Shown in pieces: positions 8,110-19,241 of a DNA stretch of 64,000 nt. Every line of letters begins with the position of its first letter. Within the stretch, counting starts at the first letter, position 1. This DNA is from Mycobacterium sp. UM_WGJ (GTDB taxonomy: Bacteria > Actinomycetota > Actinomycetes > Mycobacteriales > Mycobacteriaceae), in the NCBI RefSeq assembly GCF_000455125.1, contig NZ_AUWR01000012.1, positions 1-64,000 on the forward strand, written 5' to 3'. Made by a program: the position numbers and the translations under genes. The notes below the pieces were generated by a model, which made no database searches, had not been told where the DNA came from, and was given only the letters and a program-made list of their open reading frames with translations.

Positions 8110-8964
8110 CTAGCCCGACGAGGCCACCACGCGGGAATCGGGCCGGTCCAGCACAGCGCAGAGTGCCGGGATCATTTGGCCCGCCGCCAGGGCGTAACCC
8201 GCCGCCGAGGGGTGGTACTGGTCGGCGGCGAACAGCAGGTGGGGACTGTCGTGGAACTCCCGGGCCCGGAAGTCGGCGAAGGGCACGGCGATGCCGCCGG
8301 TCGCTTTGACCGCCATGGTCTGCGCCCGGGCCAGCTGACATGCGCGGGCGTGGGCGAACCAGCGCAGCGGCCGCGGTATCGCGCTGATCGCCCTGAACTT
8401 GGGGCAGGTGCCCACGATCACCACCGCGCCGCTGGCCCGCAGACGCTTTACCGCGGCGCGCAGCCGCTGCACCGAGCCGGCGATGCTGTGCAGTGCGGTC
8501 ACGTCATTGGCGCCGATCATGATCACCGCCACGTCCGGTGGCGGACCTGCGACGAACATCGCGTCGACCTGCCCGGCCAGGCCTTTGGAGGTGGCGCCCA
8601 CAATTGCCTTGGTGCTCAACCGGATCCGCATGCCGGTGCGCTCCGCCAGCGCTCTGGCGATCAGCGCGCCGGGAACCTCGCCCGCGGAAAGGCAGCCATA
8701 GCCGGTCGCGGTGGAGTCGCCGAACACCATCAGGTGCAGATCGACGTTGTCCCCGCGGTGAAAGGGCTGAACTTCGGTGTCGTCGGGACCGTATAAACCA
8801 TCAGCACGGGGTGGAAGGTCCCATGCCTTGGGGATCGTCTGGCGGGCCCGGTCGGCCTGGCCGGCCAGAAGATTGCGCACCCCGACATAGAGGGTGCCGC
8901 TGAAAGCGAACACGCCCGCAGTGGCCAGCGTGACCGCCGAACGTCGCGTTGCCCCGATCGCCAT
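8110..8964 (-). CDS. SGNH/GDSL-type hydrolase, membrane-anchored or exported
   Basis: This 284-aa protein begins with a hydrophobic segment (about residues 8-30) that is either a signal sequence or a membrane anchor. The SGNH blocks follow in order: MVFGDSTATGYG (block I with Ser), a Gly block, the IGANDV block and a C-terminal DQYHPS with the catalytic Asp-His pair. Such enzymes are esterases or lipases acting outside the membrane. The position matches M. tuberculosis Rv1075c. A TAGAAT hexamer ends 8 nt before ATG 8964, supporting this start as leaderless. The divergent neighbour is the lipU-type esterase. Confidence 0.88.
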   Translation of the reverse strand: MAIGATRRSAVTLATAGVFAFSGTLYVGVRNLLAGQADRARQTIPKAWDLPPRADGLYGPDDTEVQPFHRGDNVDLHLMVFGDSTATGYGCLSAGEVPGALIARALAERTGMRIRLSTKAIVGATSKGLAGQVDAMFVAGPPPDVAVIMIGANDVTALHSIAGSVQRLRAAVKRLRASGAVVIVGTCPKFRAISAIPRPLRWFAHARACQLARAQTMAVKATGGIAVPFADFRAREFHDSPHLLFAADQYHPSAAGYALAAGQMIPALCAVLDRPDSRVVASSG

Positions 8965-8971
8965 GTCGGTG

Positions 8972-8977
8972 ATTCTA
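8972..8977 (-). promoter_or_regulatory. -10 hexamer TAGAAT for the GDSL hydrolase
   Basis: TAGAAT on the minus strand ends 8 nt before ATG 8964 and there is no Shine-Dalgarno, so the mRNA is probably leaderless. The rest of the divergent region to 9146 shows no gene. Confidence 0.55.
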
Positions 8978-9146
8978 GGGAAAGGACGCCCGTGTCACCT
9001 GAGCGCAGCAAACAAATATGGTCACGAAGCGGACCCGATGCAGTATCGGAACGGATCATAAGATTTCTTCTCAATTTTTCGCGTGTGACGATACGAGTTA
9101 CCGCGTTGGCTGTGCCGGCCCGGGCCGGCTGGAGGGAGTGTCCATC

Positions 9147-10199
9147 ATGACCGCACCCGACACAATTCCCAGCTCGTTACGTGTTCGAACCCGTCTGCAC
9201 CCCAGTTCGCGACCCCATCGTTATGGCCGTCATGACGGCCTGCCCGTCGAGGTCTCCGAAGAGTCGACCAGCGTCGAGGGGCGGATGGCGTGGCTGGCGG
9301 CCCGGGCCACCATTCGGCCGGTTCTCTCGGTCGGCAGCTACCTTCCGCGGATGCCGTGGCCGTTCGGGCTGCTCGACTTCGCCGCGAAGGCGATGTTGCC
9401 GGCGCCAGGCACCATCCGCGCCACCATCCGGTTGCCGCGCTGCAAGGCGCAGATGGTGCGCGCCGCCGGTGTCCTGCCGGCCGACGGCACCCGCCGCGTG
9501 GTGCTCTACATGCACGGCGGGGCCTTTCTGACCTGCGGGGCGAACACCCACGGCCGGCTCGTCACCAAGTTGTCGAAGTACGCCGACAGCCCGGTCCTGG
9601 TGGTGGAGTACCGGATGATCCCCAAGTACTCCATCGCCGACGCCGTCGACGACTGTTACGACGGCTACCGCTGGCTGCGCCGCCAGGGTTACGAACCGGA
9701 CCAGATCGTGTTGGCCGGCGACTCGGCGGGCGGCTATCTGTCGCTGGCGCTGGCTGAGCGGTTGTTGGAGGAGGGTGACGAAGACATGCCGGCGGCGATC
9801 GTCGCGATGTCGCCGCTGCTGGAGATCGCCAAGGAAGCCAAGAAGGCGCACCCCAACATCCACACCGGGGCGATGTTCCCGCCCAAGGCATTTGACGCGC
9901 TGGTGGAGCTGGTGGAAGCCGCGGCCCGTCGCGACCGCACCCACGGCAGTGAGGTTCTCGAGCCGCTGCAGCACGTCCGGCCCGGACTTCCGCGCACCCT
10001 GATCCATGTCTCCGGGTCCGAGGTTCTGCTGCACGACGCCCGGCTGGGGGCCAAGGTGCTCGCCGCTGCCGGTGTCCCGGTGGAGCTGCGGGTATGGCCG
10101 GGCCAGATTCACGTCTTCCAGATCGCCGCTCCGTTCGTGCCGGAGGCCACCCGCTCGTTGCGCCAGATCGGCGAATACATCCGGGAAGCCACCGGTTAG
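9147..10199 (+). CDS. lipU: Carboxylesterase/lipase of the hormone-sensitive lipase family
   Basis: This 350-aa alpha/beta hydrolase has the HSL-family oxyanion motif HGGAF and the nucleophile elbow GDSAGG. A late Asp and the QIHVFQ His complete the triad. It should cleave carboxyl esters or acylglycerols. I chose ATG 9147 because GGAGGG lies 11 nt upstream; the frame is open further upstream but without motifs. No clear signal peptide is seen, so it is probably cytoplasmic. The symbol is by synteny with M. tuberculosis Rv1076, directly before cbs. A GTG at 9138 is an alternative start. Confidence 0.88.
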   Translation: MTAPDTIPSSLRVRTRLHPSSRPHRYGRHDGLPVEVSEESTSVEGRMAWLAARATIRPVLSVGSYLPRMPWPFGLLDFAAKAMLPAPGTIRATIRLPRCKAQMVRAAGVLPADGTRRVVLYMHGGAFLTCGANTHGRLVTKLSKYADSPVLVVEYRMIPKYSIADAVDDCYDGYRWLRRQGYEPDQIVLAGDSAGGYLSLALAERLLEEGDEDMPAAIVAMSPLLEIAKEAKKAHPNIHTGAMFPPKAFDALVELVEAAARRDRTHGSEVLEPLQHVRPGLPRTLIHVSGSEVLLHDARLGAKVLAAAGVPVELRVWPGQIHVFQIAAPFVPEATRSLRQIGEYIREATG

Positions 10200-10245
10200 G
10201 CGGGCCCCGGCCCGCGCAGCGCGACCGCCTGAGACCATGGCAGGC

Positions 10246-11640
10246 ATGCGGATAGCGAGCCACATCAGTGACCTCATCGGCAACACCCCACTCGTCGAGC
10301 TGACTTCGATCGTTCCCCCCGGCGCCGGCCGGGTGGTGGCCAAAGTCGAGTACCTCAACCCGGGTGCGAGCTCCAAGGACCGCATCGCGGTGAAGATGAT
10401 CGACGCGGCCGAGGCCAGCGGCGCACTCAAGCCCGGCGGGACCATCGTCGAACCCACCTCCGGCAACACCGGCGTCGGTCTGGCGCTGGTGGCGCAGCGC
10501 CGCGGCTATAAGTGCGTGTTCGTCTGCCCGGACAAGGTCAGCGAGGACAAGCAGAACGTCTTGCGGGCCTACGGCGCCGAAGTCGTGGTGTGCCCGACGG
10601 CGGTACCGCCGGACGACCCGGCCAGCTACTACAGCGTCTCCAACCGGCTTGTCGAGGAGATCGACGGAGCCTGGAAGCCGGATCAGTACTCCAACCCCGC
10701 AGGTCCCGAGAGTCACTACGAGACCACAGGTCCGGAGATCTGGGCCGACACCGACGGCCAGGTCACCCATTTCGTCGCCGGGATCGGAACCGGGGGCACC
10801 ATCACCGGCACCGGCCGCTACCTCAAAGAGGTGTCGGAAGGCCGGGTGCAGATCATCGGCGCGGACCCCGAGGGCTCGGTGTACTCCGGCGGTACCGGTC
10901 GGCCGTATCTGGTGGAAGGGGTCGGCGAGGACTTCTGGCCGGCCGCCTACGACCCGAGCATCCCCGACGGCATCATCGCGGTGTCGGATGCCGATTCGTT
11001 CGATATGACCCGGCGCCTGGCCCGGGAGGAGGCGCTGCTGGTGGGCGGCTCCTGCGGGATGGCCGTGGTGGCGGCGGTGGAGACCGCCGTCAAAGCCGGC
11101 CCCGACGCGCTTGTCGTCGTCCTGCTTCCCGACGGCGGCCGCGGTTACATGTCGAAGCTGTTCAACGACTCCTGGATGTCGTCCTACGGGTTTCTGCGCT
11201 CGCGGCTGGACGGTTCGACGGTGCAGCCCACCGTCGCCGACGTGCTGCGGGCCAAGTCGGGGGTGCTGCCGGACCTGGTGCACACCCACCCGGCCGAGAC
11301 CCTGCGCGACGCCATCGGGATCCTGCGCGAGTACGGGGTGTCGCAGATGCCCGTGGTCGGCGCCGAACCGCCGGTGATGGCCGGCGAGGTGGCCGGCAGC
11401 GTGTCCGAGCGCGATCTGCTCTCCGCGGTGTTCGAGGGCCGCGCGAAGCTTGCCGACGCGGTCTCGCAGCACATGGGACCGCCGCTGCCGCTGATCGGAT
11501 CCGGCGAGGTTGTCGGCGTCGCCGCCACCACGTTGGCCGAGGTCGACGCGGTGATGGTGGTCGAGGACGGCAAACCGGTGGGGGTCATCACTCGCCACGA
11601 CCTGTTGGGCTTCTTGTCCGACGGGCCACGCCGCCGATAA
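10246..11640 (+). CDS. cbs: Cystathionine beta-synthase
   Basis: This 464-aa PLP enzyme condenses serine or O-acetylserine with homocysteine to cystathionine, the first step of reverse transsulfuration. The PLP lysine is Lys44 in GASSKDR, the substrate/cofactor loop TSGNTG follows, and a glycine-rich GIGTGGTITG phosphate cup is present. A pair of CBS domains fills about residues 335-460 and gives possible regulation by adenosyl ligands. Length equals that of the M. tuberculosis enzyme with start MRIA at 10246; ATG 10237 is also possible. It lies near pra and metB on the same strand, which completes the pathway to cysteine. Confidence 0.93.
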   Translation: MRIASHISDLIGNTPLVELTSIVPPGAGRVVAKVEYLNPGASSKDRIAVKMIDAAEASGALKPGGTIVEPTSGNTGVGLALVAQRRGYKCVFVCPDKVSEDKQNVLRAYGAEVVVCPTAVPPDDPASYYSVSNRLVEEIDGAWKPDQYSNPAGPESHYETTGPEIWADTDGQVTHFVAGIGTGGTITGTGRYLKEVSEGRVQIIGADPEGSVYSGGTGRPYLVEGVGEDFWPAAYDPSIPDGIIAVSDADSFDMTRRLAREEALLVGGSCGMAVVAAVETAVKAGPDALVVVLLPDGGRGYMSKLFNDSWMSSYGFLRSRLDGSTVQPTVADVLRAKSGVLPDLVHTHPAETLRDAIGILREYGVSQMPVVGAEPPVMAGEVAGSVSERDLLSAVFEGRAKLADAVSQHMGPPLPLIGSGEVVGVAATTLAEVDAVMVVEDGKPVGVITRHDLLGFLSDGPRRR

Positions 11641-11644
11641 GGCG

Positions 11645-11671
11645 TTGACGTAGGCCGACCTGCGGTAGCGT
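11645..11671 (+). promoter_or_regulatory. Promoter for pra-metB (TTGACG ... TAGCGT)
   Basis: TTGACG (11645-11650) and TAGCGT (11666-11671) are separated by 15 nt. Transcription would begin near 11679, giving a leader of about 30 nt with a purine-rich ribosome site before ATG 11708. Confidence 0.45.
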
Positions 11672-11707
11672 TTGCACCGTTCACCGACACGACCCGAAAG
11701 GGTGGAG

Positions 11708-12424
11708 ATGACCGACTTTCCGCCGCCCCCGCAGGGCAACTACCCACCCCCGTCCGGTGACTACCCGGCGCAGGGCAATTACCCTCCGCCGCCTCCCGGC
11801 AACTACCCGCCCCCCGGCAATTACCCTCCGCCGCCCCCGGGCAACTACCCGCCTCCACCGCCCGGGAACTACCCCCCGCCGCCACCGGGTAACTACCCGC
11901 CGCCCCCTCCGGGCTACGGCGCGTACCCCGGTGCGGTCGGAAGCCCGGTGGGCCAGCTGCCGCAAGACGCTTACACCTCGTGGCTGACTCGCGTCGGCGC
12001 CTACTTCGTCGACTTCCTGCCGATCCTGGTGCTCTACGGCATTCCGTCGATGATCGCCGGAACCACCGCCGACAAGGAGTGCATCACCGACGCCGACGGC
12101 TTCGCCTGCACGGTCACGCCGTCGAGCACCGGCGCGGCGCTGATGTTCATCGGCTGGCTGGCCGCGCTCGCCTACGGGATCTGGAACTTCGGCTACCGGC
12201 AGGGCACCACCGGATCGAGCATCGGTAAATCGGTGCTGAAGTTCAAAGTGGTCTCCGAAGCCAGCGGCCAGCCCATCGGCTTCGGGATGTCGATCGTGCG
12301 CCAGTTGGCACACATCATCGACGGCGCGATCTTCTGCATCGGCTACCTGTTCCCGCTGTGGGACGCCAAACGCCAGACGATCGCCGACAAGATCATGACC
12401 ACCGTCTGCCTGCCGATCCGTTGA
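11708..12424 (+). CDS. pra: Proline-rich antigen homolog, RDD-family membrane protein
   Basis: This 238-aa protein has an N-terminal third (about residues 1-75) made of tandem proline-rich units of the type GNYPPPPP, coded by near-identical DNA repeats around 11740-11920. The remainder is an RDD domain with about three membrane segments and the family motif GSSIGKSVLKFKVV. It corresponds to the 36-kDa proline-rich antigen of M. leprae and M. tuberculosis Rv1078. The role is unknown; the proline arm probably extends out of the membrane. The repeat number is likely variable between strains. The stop overlaps the TTG start of metB by 4 nt, so expression is coupled. Confidence 0.9.
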   Translation: MTDFPPPPQGNYPPPSGDYPAQGNYPPPPPGNYPPPGNYPPPPPGNYPPPPPGNYPPPPPGNYPPPPPGYGAYPGAVGSPVGQLPQDAYTSWLTRVGAYFVDFLPILVLYGIPSMIAGTTADKECITDADGFACTVTPSSTGAALMFIGWLAALAYGIWNFGYRQGTTGSSIGKSVLKFKVVSEASGQPIGFGMSIVRQLAHIIDGAIFCIGYLFPLWDAKRQTIADKIMTTVCLPIR

Positions 12425-13581
12425 GTCAGAAGCAACCGCACGGCAACACGGGCCTGTCCACCACGGCGATCCACGCCGGATTCCGTCCGGACCCGGCAAC
12501 CGGGGCCGTCAACGTACCGATCTACGCCAGCAGCACCTTCGCCCAAGACGGCGTCGGTGGCCTGCGCGGCGGATTCGAATACGCGCGCACCGGCAACCCG
12601 ACCCGGGCCGCACTGGAGACGGCGCTGGCCGCGGTGGAACGGGGTCGATTCGGTCGGGCATTCGGTTCGGGGATGGCCGCCACGGACTGCGCGTTGCGGT
12701 CGATCCTGCGTCCCGGTGATCACCTGATCATTCCCGACGATGCCTACGGCGGCACTTTCCGGCTGATCGACAAAGTCTTCACCCAGTGGGGTGTGGCGCA
12801 CACCCCGGTCGCGCTGTCCGACCTGGACGCGGTCCGCGGGGCGCTCACCGACAAAACCAGGCTGATCTGGGTAGAGACCCCGACCAATCCGCTGCTGTCG
12901 ATCGCCGACATCGCGGGCATCGCTGCCATCGGCAAAGAAGCCGGCGCAAAGGTCCTGGTGGACAACACTTTCGCCTCGCCCGCGCTGCAGCAGCCGCTGA
13001 CACTGGGCGCCGACGTGGTGTTGCATTCGACCACCAAGTACATCGGCGGACACTCCGACGTGGTGGGCGGTGCGCTGGTTACCGACGACGAAGAGCTCGA
13101 CACGGCATTCGCGTTCCTGCAGAACGGGGCCGGTGCGGTCCCCGGTCCCTTCGATGCCTACCTGACCCTGCGCGGCCTGAAGACCCTGGTGCTGCGGATG
13201 CAGCGGCACAGCGAGAACGCCGGAGCCGTCGCCGAATTCCTCTCTCGCCATCCCGCGGTCAGCCGGGTGCTCTACCCGGGCCTGCCGGAGCACCCGGGCC
13301 ACGACGTCGCCGCAGCGCAGATGCGCGGATTCGGCGGCATGGTGTCGGTGCGGATGCGGGGTGGCCGAGCCGCCGCCGAGAAGCTTTGCGCCGGAACCGA
13401 GATCTTCATCCTGGCCGAGTCGCTCGGCGGGGTGGAGTCGCTGATCGAACTACCCGGCGCCATGACGCATGCGTCGACCGCGGGTTCGCAACTCGAGGTT
13501 CCCGACGATCTGGTGCGCCTGTCGGTGGGCATCGAGGACATCGACGACCTGATCGCCGACTTGAAGCAGGCGCTGGACTGA
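12421..13581 (+). CDS. metB: Cystathionine gamma-synthase/lyase family enzyme
   Basis: This 386-aa PLP enzyme of the Cys/Met metabolism family forms or cleaves cystathionine. The PLP lysine is Lys206 in STTKYIGGHSD, and the tyrosine/arginine cofactor motif FEYARTGNPTR is intact. I start it at TTG 12421, which overlaps the pra stop in TTGA; the longer frame to 12358 would run through the pra C-terminus. The symbol follows M. tuberculosis Rv1079. With cbs close upstream, a gamma-lyase role feeding cysteine is at least as likely as a synthase role in methionine synthesis; sequence alone does not decide. Confidence 0.9.
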   Translation: MSQKQPHGNTGLSTTAIHAGFRPDPATGAVNVPIYASSTFAQDGVGGLRGGFEYARTGNPTRAALETALAAVERGRFGRAFGSGMAATDCALRSILRPGDHLIIPDDAYGGTFRLIDKVFTQWGVAHTPVALSDLDAVRGALTDKTRLIWVETPTNPLLSIADIAGIAAIGKEAGAKVLVDNTFASPALQQPLTLGADVVLHSTTKYIGGHSDVVGGALVTDDEELDTAFAFLQNGAGAVPGPFDAYLTLRGLKTLVLRMQRHSENAGAVAEFLSRHPAVSRVLYPGLPEHPGHDVAAAQMRGFGGMVSVRMRGGRAAAEKLCAGTEIFILAESLGGVESLIELPGAMTHASTAGSQLEVPDDLVRLSVGIEDIDDLIADLKQALD

Positions 13582-13605
13582 CGCGACGAGCCCCCGAAGC
13601 GGAGC

Positions 13606-14100
13606 TCAGGAGTGGTAGGGCTCCGCGCTGACCAGGGTCACCTTGACGGTCTTGCCGCTGGGCACCGTGTAGCTGCGCTCTTCGTCCACCTTGGCGCCCA
13701 GCAGGGCGTGGCCCAGCGGCGAGTTCGGTGAATACACCTCGAGCTTGTCGTCGTTGACGCCCTCCTGGCGGGTGGCGATCAGGAAGGTCTCGGTGTCGGA
13801 CTTGTCGCCGTCGTAGAAGACCTTGACCACCGAGCCCGGCAGTGCCACACCTGACTGGGTGGGAGCCTCGCCGACCTTGGCGTTGTTGAGCAACTCCTGC
13901 AGCTGCCGGATGCGGGCCTCCTGCTGGCCCTGCTCCTCGCGCGCGGCGTGGTAGCCCCCGTTCTCACGCAGGTCGCCTTCTTCGCGGCGGTCGTTGATCT
14001 CCGCGGCGATCACCGGACGGTTCGCGATCAGCTGGTCGAGCTCCGCCTTGAGCCGGTCGTGTGACTCCTGCGTCAACCAGGTCACCTGGGTGTCCGTCAT
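13606..14100 (-). CDS. greA: Transcription elongation factor GreA
   Basis: This 164-aa protein has an N-terminal antiparallel coiled coil (about residues 1-78) and a C-terminal FKBP-like domain with the [12 protein letters not shown] motif. It enters the RNA polymerase secondary channel and stimulates cleavage of backtracked RNA. The acidic residues at the coiled-coil tip are present in [11 protein letters not shown]. An AGGAG ribosome site precedes ATG 14100. It is convergent with metB. The upstream interval contains a large palindrome. Confidence 0.95.
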   Translation of the reverse strand: MTDTQVTWLTQESHDRLKAELDQLIANRPVIAAEINDRREEGDLRENGGYHAAREEQGQQEARIRQLQELLNNAKVGEAPTQSGVALPGSVVKVFYDGDKSDTETFLIATRQEGVNDDKLEVYSPNSPLGHALLGAKVDEERSYTVPSGKTVKVTLVSAEPYHS

Positions 14101-14169
14101 CTCACTGTGCTCCTAGTCGTCGGATCCGGCGCCGTCGGGCAGCGGGGGCGACATCGTTCTAATGCAGCA

Positions 14170-14197
14170 ATACACGGTCCCAGCTGGAACCGTGTAT
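14170..14197. repeat. 28-bp near-perfect palindrome upstream of greA
   Basis: The sequence reads ATACACGGT, CCCAGCTGGA, ACCGTGTAT. Arms of nine bases are perfect and the centre pairs except for one symmetric mismatch. It lies 70 nt upstream of greA and 24 nt beyond the stop of the DUF4307 gene, just downstream of a minus-strand TACCCT hexamer. It could be an operator, a leader hairpin for greA, or a processing or termination structure. Confidence 0.6.
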
Positions 14198-14220
14198 CCA
14201 TACAGGGTACCACCGCGGCA

Positions 14221-14643
14221 TCAACGCGATAGTAAGTAATCGGGGACGTCGCTGCCGCAACCGTAGACGTCGCCCATGACAGGCGGCTGGGAAGATTTCA
14301 CCGTCGTGGTCACCTGAACGGTGGACGACTCCGACGGCGGAATCAGCACTTCACGCCGGCCGGTCTCGCTGCCGTCGCTGGTTCGGACCCGCACGATGCA
14401 GGCCGCAGGGCTCGACGGGTCTGATCGAGTCACGCTGAACCTAACCGTGACCGTCTGGTGGTCGAGCACCTCGTAGCCGTACAGCTCACCCTTGACCTCG
14501 GCGGTCGCGAAGCGCTGGTAGCCCAACATCGCGATGGCACCAACGGTGGCGATCGCCAGCGCGGCCAGTGCGATCGCCAGCAACCGGCGGGGCAGGGCAC
14601 TGCCCCGGGTATCCCCGTACCTGGCTGGCTTGGAATCGGTCAT
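14221..14643 (-). CDS. DUF4307 membrane-anchored protein
   Basis: This 140-aa protein has a basic N-terminus, one transmembrane helix (about residues 23-43) and an extracytoplasmic beta-rich domain with a Cys pair at about residues 82 and 133 that could form a disulfide. This is the layout of the DUF4307 family, M. tuberculosis Rv1081c by position. No function is established. It lies upstream of greA on the same strand and divergent from mca. Confidence 0.85.
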   Translation of the reverse strand: MTDSKPARYGDTRGSALPRRLLAIALAALAIATVGAIAMLGYQRFATAEVKGELYGYEVLDHQTVTVRFSVTRSDPSSPAACIVRVRTSDGSETGRREVLIPPSESSTVQVTTTVKSSQPPVMGDVYGCGSDVPDYLLSR

Positions 14644-14798
14644 CGTGAGGTGGGTCCCATGGTCAACGGTGGAGGCGGGAGCGATTACCGCGCCCGCCGC
14701 AGGTGGTGTAACGATGGGAGCCGGAATCCATCTGGAACTATAGGCGTCCGGTCCGGGGTTTCGGCAGGAGGAACCTGGAGGGAACGGGGAATGTGCGC

Positions 14799-15671
14799 AT
14801 GAGTGGGCTGCGATTGATGGCGGTGCACGCGCACCCCGACGACGAGTCCAGCAAGGGCGCGGCCACCCTGGCCCGCTACACCGCCGCGGGGCACCGGGTG
14901 ATGGTGGTGACTCTGACCGGCGGCGAGCGCGGCGACATCCTCAACCCCGCGATGGACCTGCCCGATGTGCACGGCCGTATCGCCGAGGTCCGGCGCGACG
15001 AGATGGCCAAGGCCGCCGAGATCCTCGGGGTCGAACACCACTGGCTGGGATTCGTCGACTCGGGTCTGCCCAAGGGCGACCCGCTGCCGCCGCTGCCCGA
15101 GGACTGCTTTGCGCTGGTGCCGCTGGAGGTGTCCACCGAGGCCCTGGTGCGGGCGGTGCGCACGTTCCGTCCGCATGTGATGACCACCTATGACGAGAAC
15201 GGCGGCTATCCGCACCCCGATCACATCCGATGCCATCAGGTGTCGGTGGCAGCGTTCGAGGCCGCCGGCGACCACCGCCGCTACCCACAGGCCGGTGAGC
15301 CCTGGAGCGTCTCCAAGCTCTACTACAACCACGGGTTCCTGCGGCAACGGATGCAGCTGTTGCAGGACGAGTTCGCCCGCAACGGCGAGGTCGGTCCGTT
15401 CGCCAAATGGCTCGAGCACTGGCAGCCCGACCACGACGTGTTCGCCGACCGGGTGACCACCCGCGTCGAATGTGCCGAGTTCTTCGGCCAGCGTGACGAC
15501 GCGCTGCGTGCGCACGCCACGCAGATCGACCCGAACGGCGATTTTTTCGCCGCGCCGATCGAGTGGCAGCAGCGGCTTTGGCCGACCGAGGAGTTCGAGC
15601 TGGCTCGGTCCCGGGTGCCGGTTACGCTGCCGGAGGCGGACCTGTTCGCCGGGATCGAGGACAACGGATGA
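14799..15671 (+). CDS. mca: Mycothiol S-conjugate amidase
   Basis: This 290-aa zinc amidase hydrolyses mycothiol S-conjugates, releasing a mercapturic acid for export and glucosaminyl-inositol for mycothiol recycling. It is central to detoxification of electrophiles and antibiotics. Zinc ligands are visible in HAHPDDE (His12, Asp15) and YPHPDH. The sequence is very close to the M. tuberculosis protein Rv1082 along its whole length. I prefer ATG 14799 over GTG 14793. The stop overlaps the start of the next gene by 4 nt. Confidence 0.95.
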   Translation: MSGLRLMAVHAHPDDESSKGAATLARYTAAGHRVMVVTLTGGERGDILNPAMDLPDVHGRIAEVRRDEMAKAAEILGVEHHWLGFVDSGLPKGDPLPPLPEDCFALVPLEVSTEALVRAVRTFRPHVMTTYDENGGYPHPDHIRCHQVSVAAFEAAGDHRRYPQAGEPWSVSKLYYNHGFLRQRMQLLQDEFARNGEVGPFAKWLEHWQPDHDVFADRVTTRVECAEFFGQRDDALRAHATQIDPNGDFFAAPIEWQQRLWPTEEFELARSRVPVTLPEADLFAGIEDNG

Positions 15672-15943
15672 ACCACGCTGTGCTGACCGTGCTGTGGATT
15701 GTGGCCGATGACGTGCCGCGCGACACCGGGCCGGACTTCGGCAAGGCCAGCCCGTTCGGGCTGTTGGTCATCGTGCTGTTGATGCTCGGCACGTTCGGGC
15801 TGGTGTGGTCGATGAATCGCCAGCTCAAGAAATTGCCGGACTCTTTCGACCCCGAGCACCCCGACGCCGATCAAGCCGCCGACGAGGGAACCGTCGGGTC
15901 GGCTTCGTCAGGCGATCTTCCGGGCGACGACGGGCCGGCATAG
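15668..15943 (+). CDS. Small single-pass membrane protein downstream of mca
   Basis: This 91-aa protein has one clear transmembrane helix (about residues 30-48) and a hydrophilic, acidic C-terminal tail. Its start overlaps the mca stop as ATGA, so it is translated from the same mRNA. It corresponds by position and size to M. tuberculosis Rv1083, a conserved protein of unknown function. Tight coupling with mca suggests a membrane-side accessory of that pathway, but this is inference only. Confidence 0.85.
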   Translation: MNHAVLTVLWIVADDVPRDTGPDFGKASPFGLLVIVLLMLGTFGLVWSMNRQLKKLPDSFDPEHPDADQAADEGTVGSASSGDLPGDDGPA

Positions 15944-15983
15944 CCGCCGCAGGTGCTGCGGGCCCGCGCATGATGAACAGGAT

Positions 15984-15989
15984 TAGCGT
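15984..15989 (+). promoter_or_regulatory. -10 hexamer TAGCGT for the DUF255 gene
   Basis: TAGCGT ends 7 nt before ATG 15996; no Shine-Dalgarno is present, so the mRNA is probably leaderless. Confidence 0.5.
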
Positions 15990-15995
15990 GGCGGG

Positions 15996-18071
<2,076 letters not shown>

Positions 18072-18081
18072 CGTGCGGCAC

Positions 18082-18465
18082 ATGACGAGCGCACCCGAGC
18101 GGGCACAGGCCATCACCGAGACCGTCCACCGCTACATCGAGCTGGTCGGTGGCGGCGACGCCGACGCGCTGGTCGCGCTCTACGCGTCCGACGCCACCCT
18201 GGAAGACCCGGTGGGTGGCGAGGTGCACATCGGCCACCAGGCCATTCGCAACTTCTACTCGGCCATCACCGGTCTGGACCGCAAGTCGGAGCTGGTGACG
18301 CTGCGGGTCGCCGGCAACGAGGCGGCGTTCCACTTCGCGCTGACCATCACCAACGGTGACCACCGGATGCGGATCGAGCCGATCGACGTGATGGTGTTCG
18401 ACGGCGACGGCAAAATCGCCGGGATGAAGGCCTACTGGTCGGCGGAGAACATCACCCAGCTGTAG
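18082..18465 (+). CDS. Steroid delta-isomerase / SnoaL-like NTF2-fold protein
   Basis: This 127-aa NTF2-fold protein resembles delta5-3-ketosteroid isomerase. The three residues used by that enzyme are present at matching spacing: Tyr18 (RYIEL), Asp42 (LEDPVG) and Asp102 (PIDVMVF), against Tyr16, Asp40 and Asp103 in the Pseudomonas putida enzyme. It would move a double bond from the delta-5 to the delta-4 position after 3-beta-hydroxysteroid oxidation, a reaction needed with the 3-beta-HSD coded at 46.8 kb. Substrates other than steroids are possible. I do not recall a gene here in M. tuberculosis. It is convergent with the hemolysin III gene, 10 nt apart. Confidence 0.8.
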   Translation: MTSAPERAQAITETVHRYIELVGGGDADALVALYASDATLEDPVGGEVHIGHQAIRNFYSAITGLDRKSELVTLRVAGNEAAFHFALTITNGDHRMRIEPIDVMVFDGDGKIAGMKAYWSAENITQL

Positions 18466-18475
18466 GCCTCCGCCG

Positions 18476-19180
18476 CTACGCGAGCACCGCGAACCAGATC
18501 GCGATGTACTGACAGATCGCGGCCACGGCGGTGCAGGCGTGGAAGAACTCGTGGTAGCCGAACGTCGCGGGCCACGGGTCCGGCCATTTCAGCGCGTACA
18601 TGATCGCGCCGATGCTGTAGAGCGCGCCACCGACGGCCAGCAGCACCATTGCCGAGACGCCGGCGTTGTGCATGATCGTCGCGATGAAAAACGCTGATAC
18701 CCAGCCCAACAGCAGGTAGAGCGGCACCCCGACCCACTTCGGTGCGGTCGGCCAGCACAGCTTGAGCACCACGCCGGCCAGCGCACCGCCCCACACGATC
18801 GCCATCACCAGCCGTTCCTGGGCGCCGTGGTCCATCGCCAGCAGTGCGAACGGGGTGTAGGTGCCGGCGATGAAAATGAAGATCATCGCGTGGTCGAGCC
18901 GCTTCATCCGAATACGGGCGGCGACCGACTTCCAGGTGATCCGGTGATAGGTCGCGCTGACCGCGAACATGCCGACCACCGAAATGGAGTAGGCCAGTGT
19001 CGCCAGGCCGGCCTCGAGCCCGGCCAGTGACCAGGCCACCGCGGTCAGGGTGGTTCCGGCGATGAGCGCCACAATGGCCGACACGAAGTGGATCCAGCCG
19101 CGCGCCCGCGGCTTGGTGTGCGGCGCGGCCGGCAGATCGTTCGGATTCGGCTCGGCGATGGTGTCGGTGTGGGTGCTCAT
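18476..19180 (-). CDS. Hemolysin III family (PAQR-like) membrane protein
   Basis: This 234-aa protein has seven hydrophobic segments and the family motifs ATYHRITW near the end of the second helix, [16 protein letters not shown] and GYHEFFHAC in the last part. The Ser/His/Asp-type residues of the PAQR superfamily, thought to form a metal-dependent hydrolase site, are kept in YHRI, LDH and HEFFH. I start it at ATG 19180, since the longer frame upstream has no domain and runs through the Z-prenyl synthase region. It matches M. tuberculosis Rv1085c. Haemolytic activity is not implied. Confidence 0.88.
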   Translation of the reverse strand: MSTHTDTIAEPNPNDLPAAPHTKPRARGWIHFVSAIVALIAGTTLTAVAWSLAGLEAGLATLAYSISVVGMFAVSATYHRITWKSVAARIRMKRLDHAMIFIFIAGTYTPFALLAMDHGAQERLVMAIVWGGALAGVVLKLCWPTAPKWVGVPLYLLLGWVSAFFIATIMHNAGVSAMVLLAVGGALYSIGAIMYALKWPDPWPATFGYHEFFHACTAVAAICQYIAIWFAVLA

Positions 19181-19241
19181 GGGCCTTCCTGAACTCCACG
19201 CGGATCCCGGACTGATTCCCGTCATTGCTTGGAGATCACAG

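Noticed and set aside
9562-11739. 725-codon open frame on the minus strand opposite lipU and cbs
   Set aside because: It is antisense to two intact, conserved genes, shows no domain or hydrophobic pattern, and has His/Gln/Arg/Gly-rich composition typical of a GC-rich shadow frame.
11740-11920. Regular short repeats that could suggest a CRISPR array
   Set aside because: The repeats lie in frame within pra and code for proline-rich units; there are no unique spacers of constant length.
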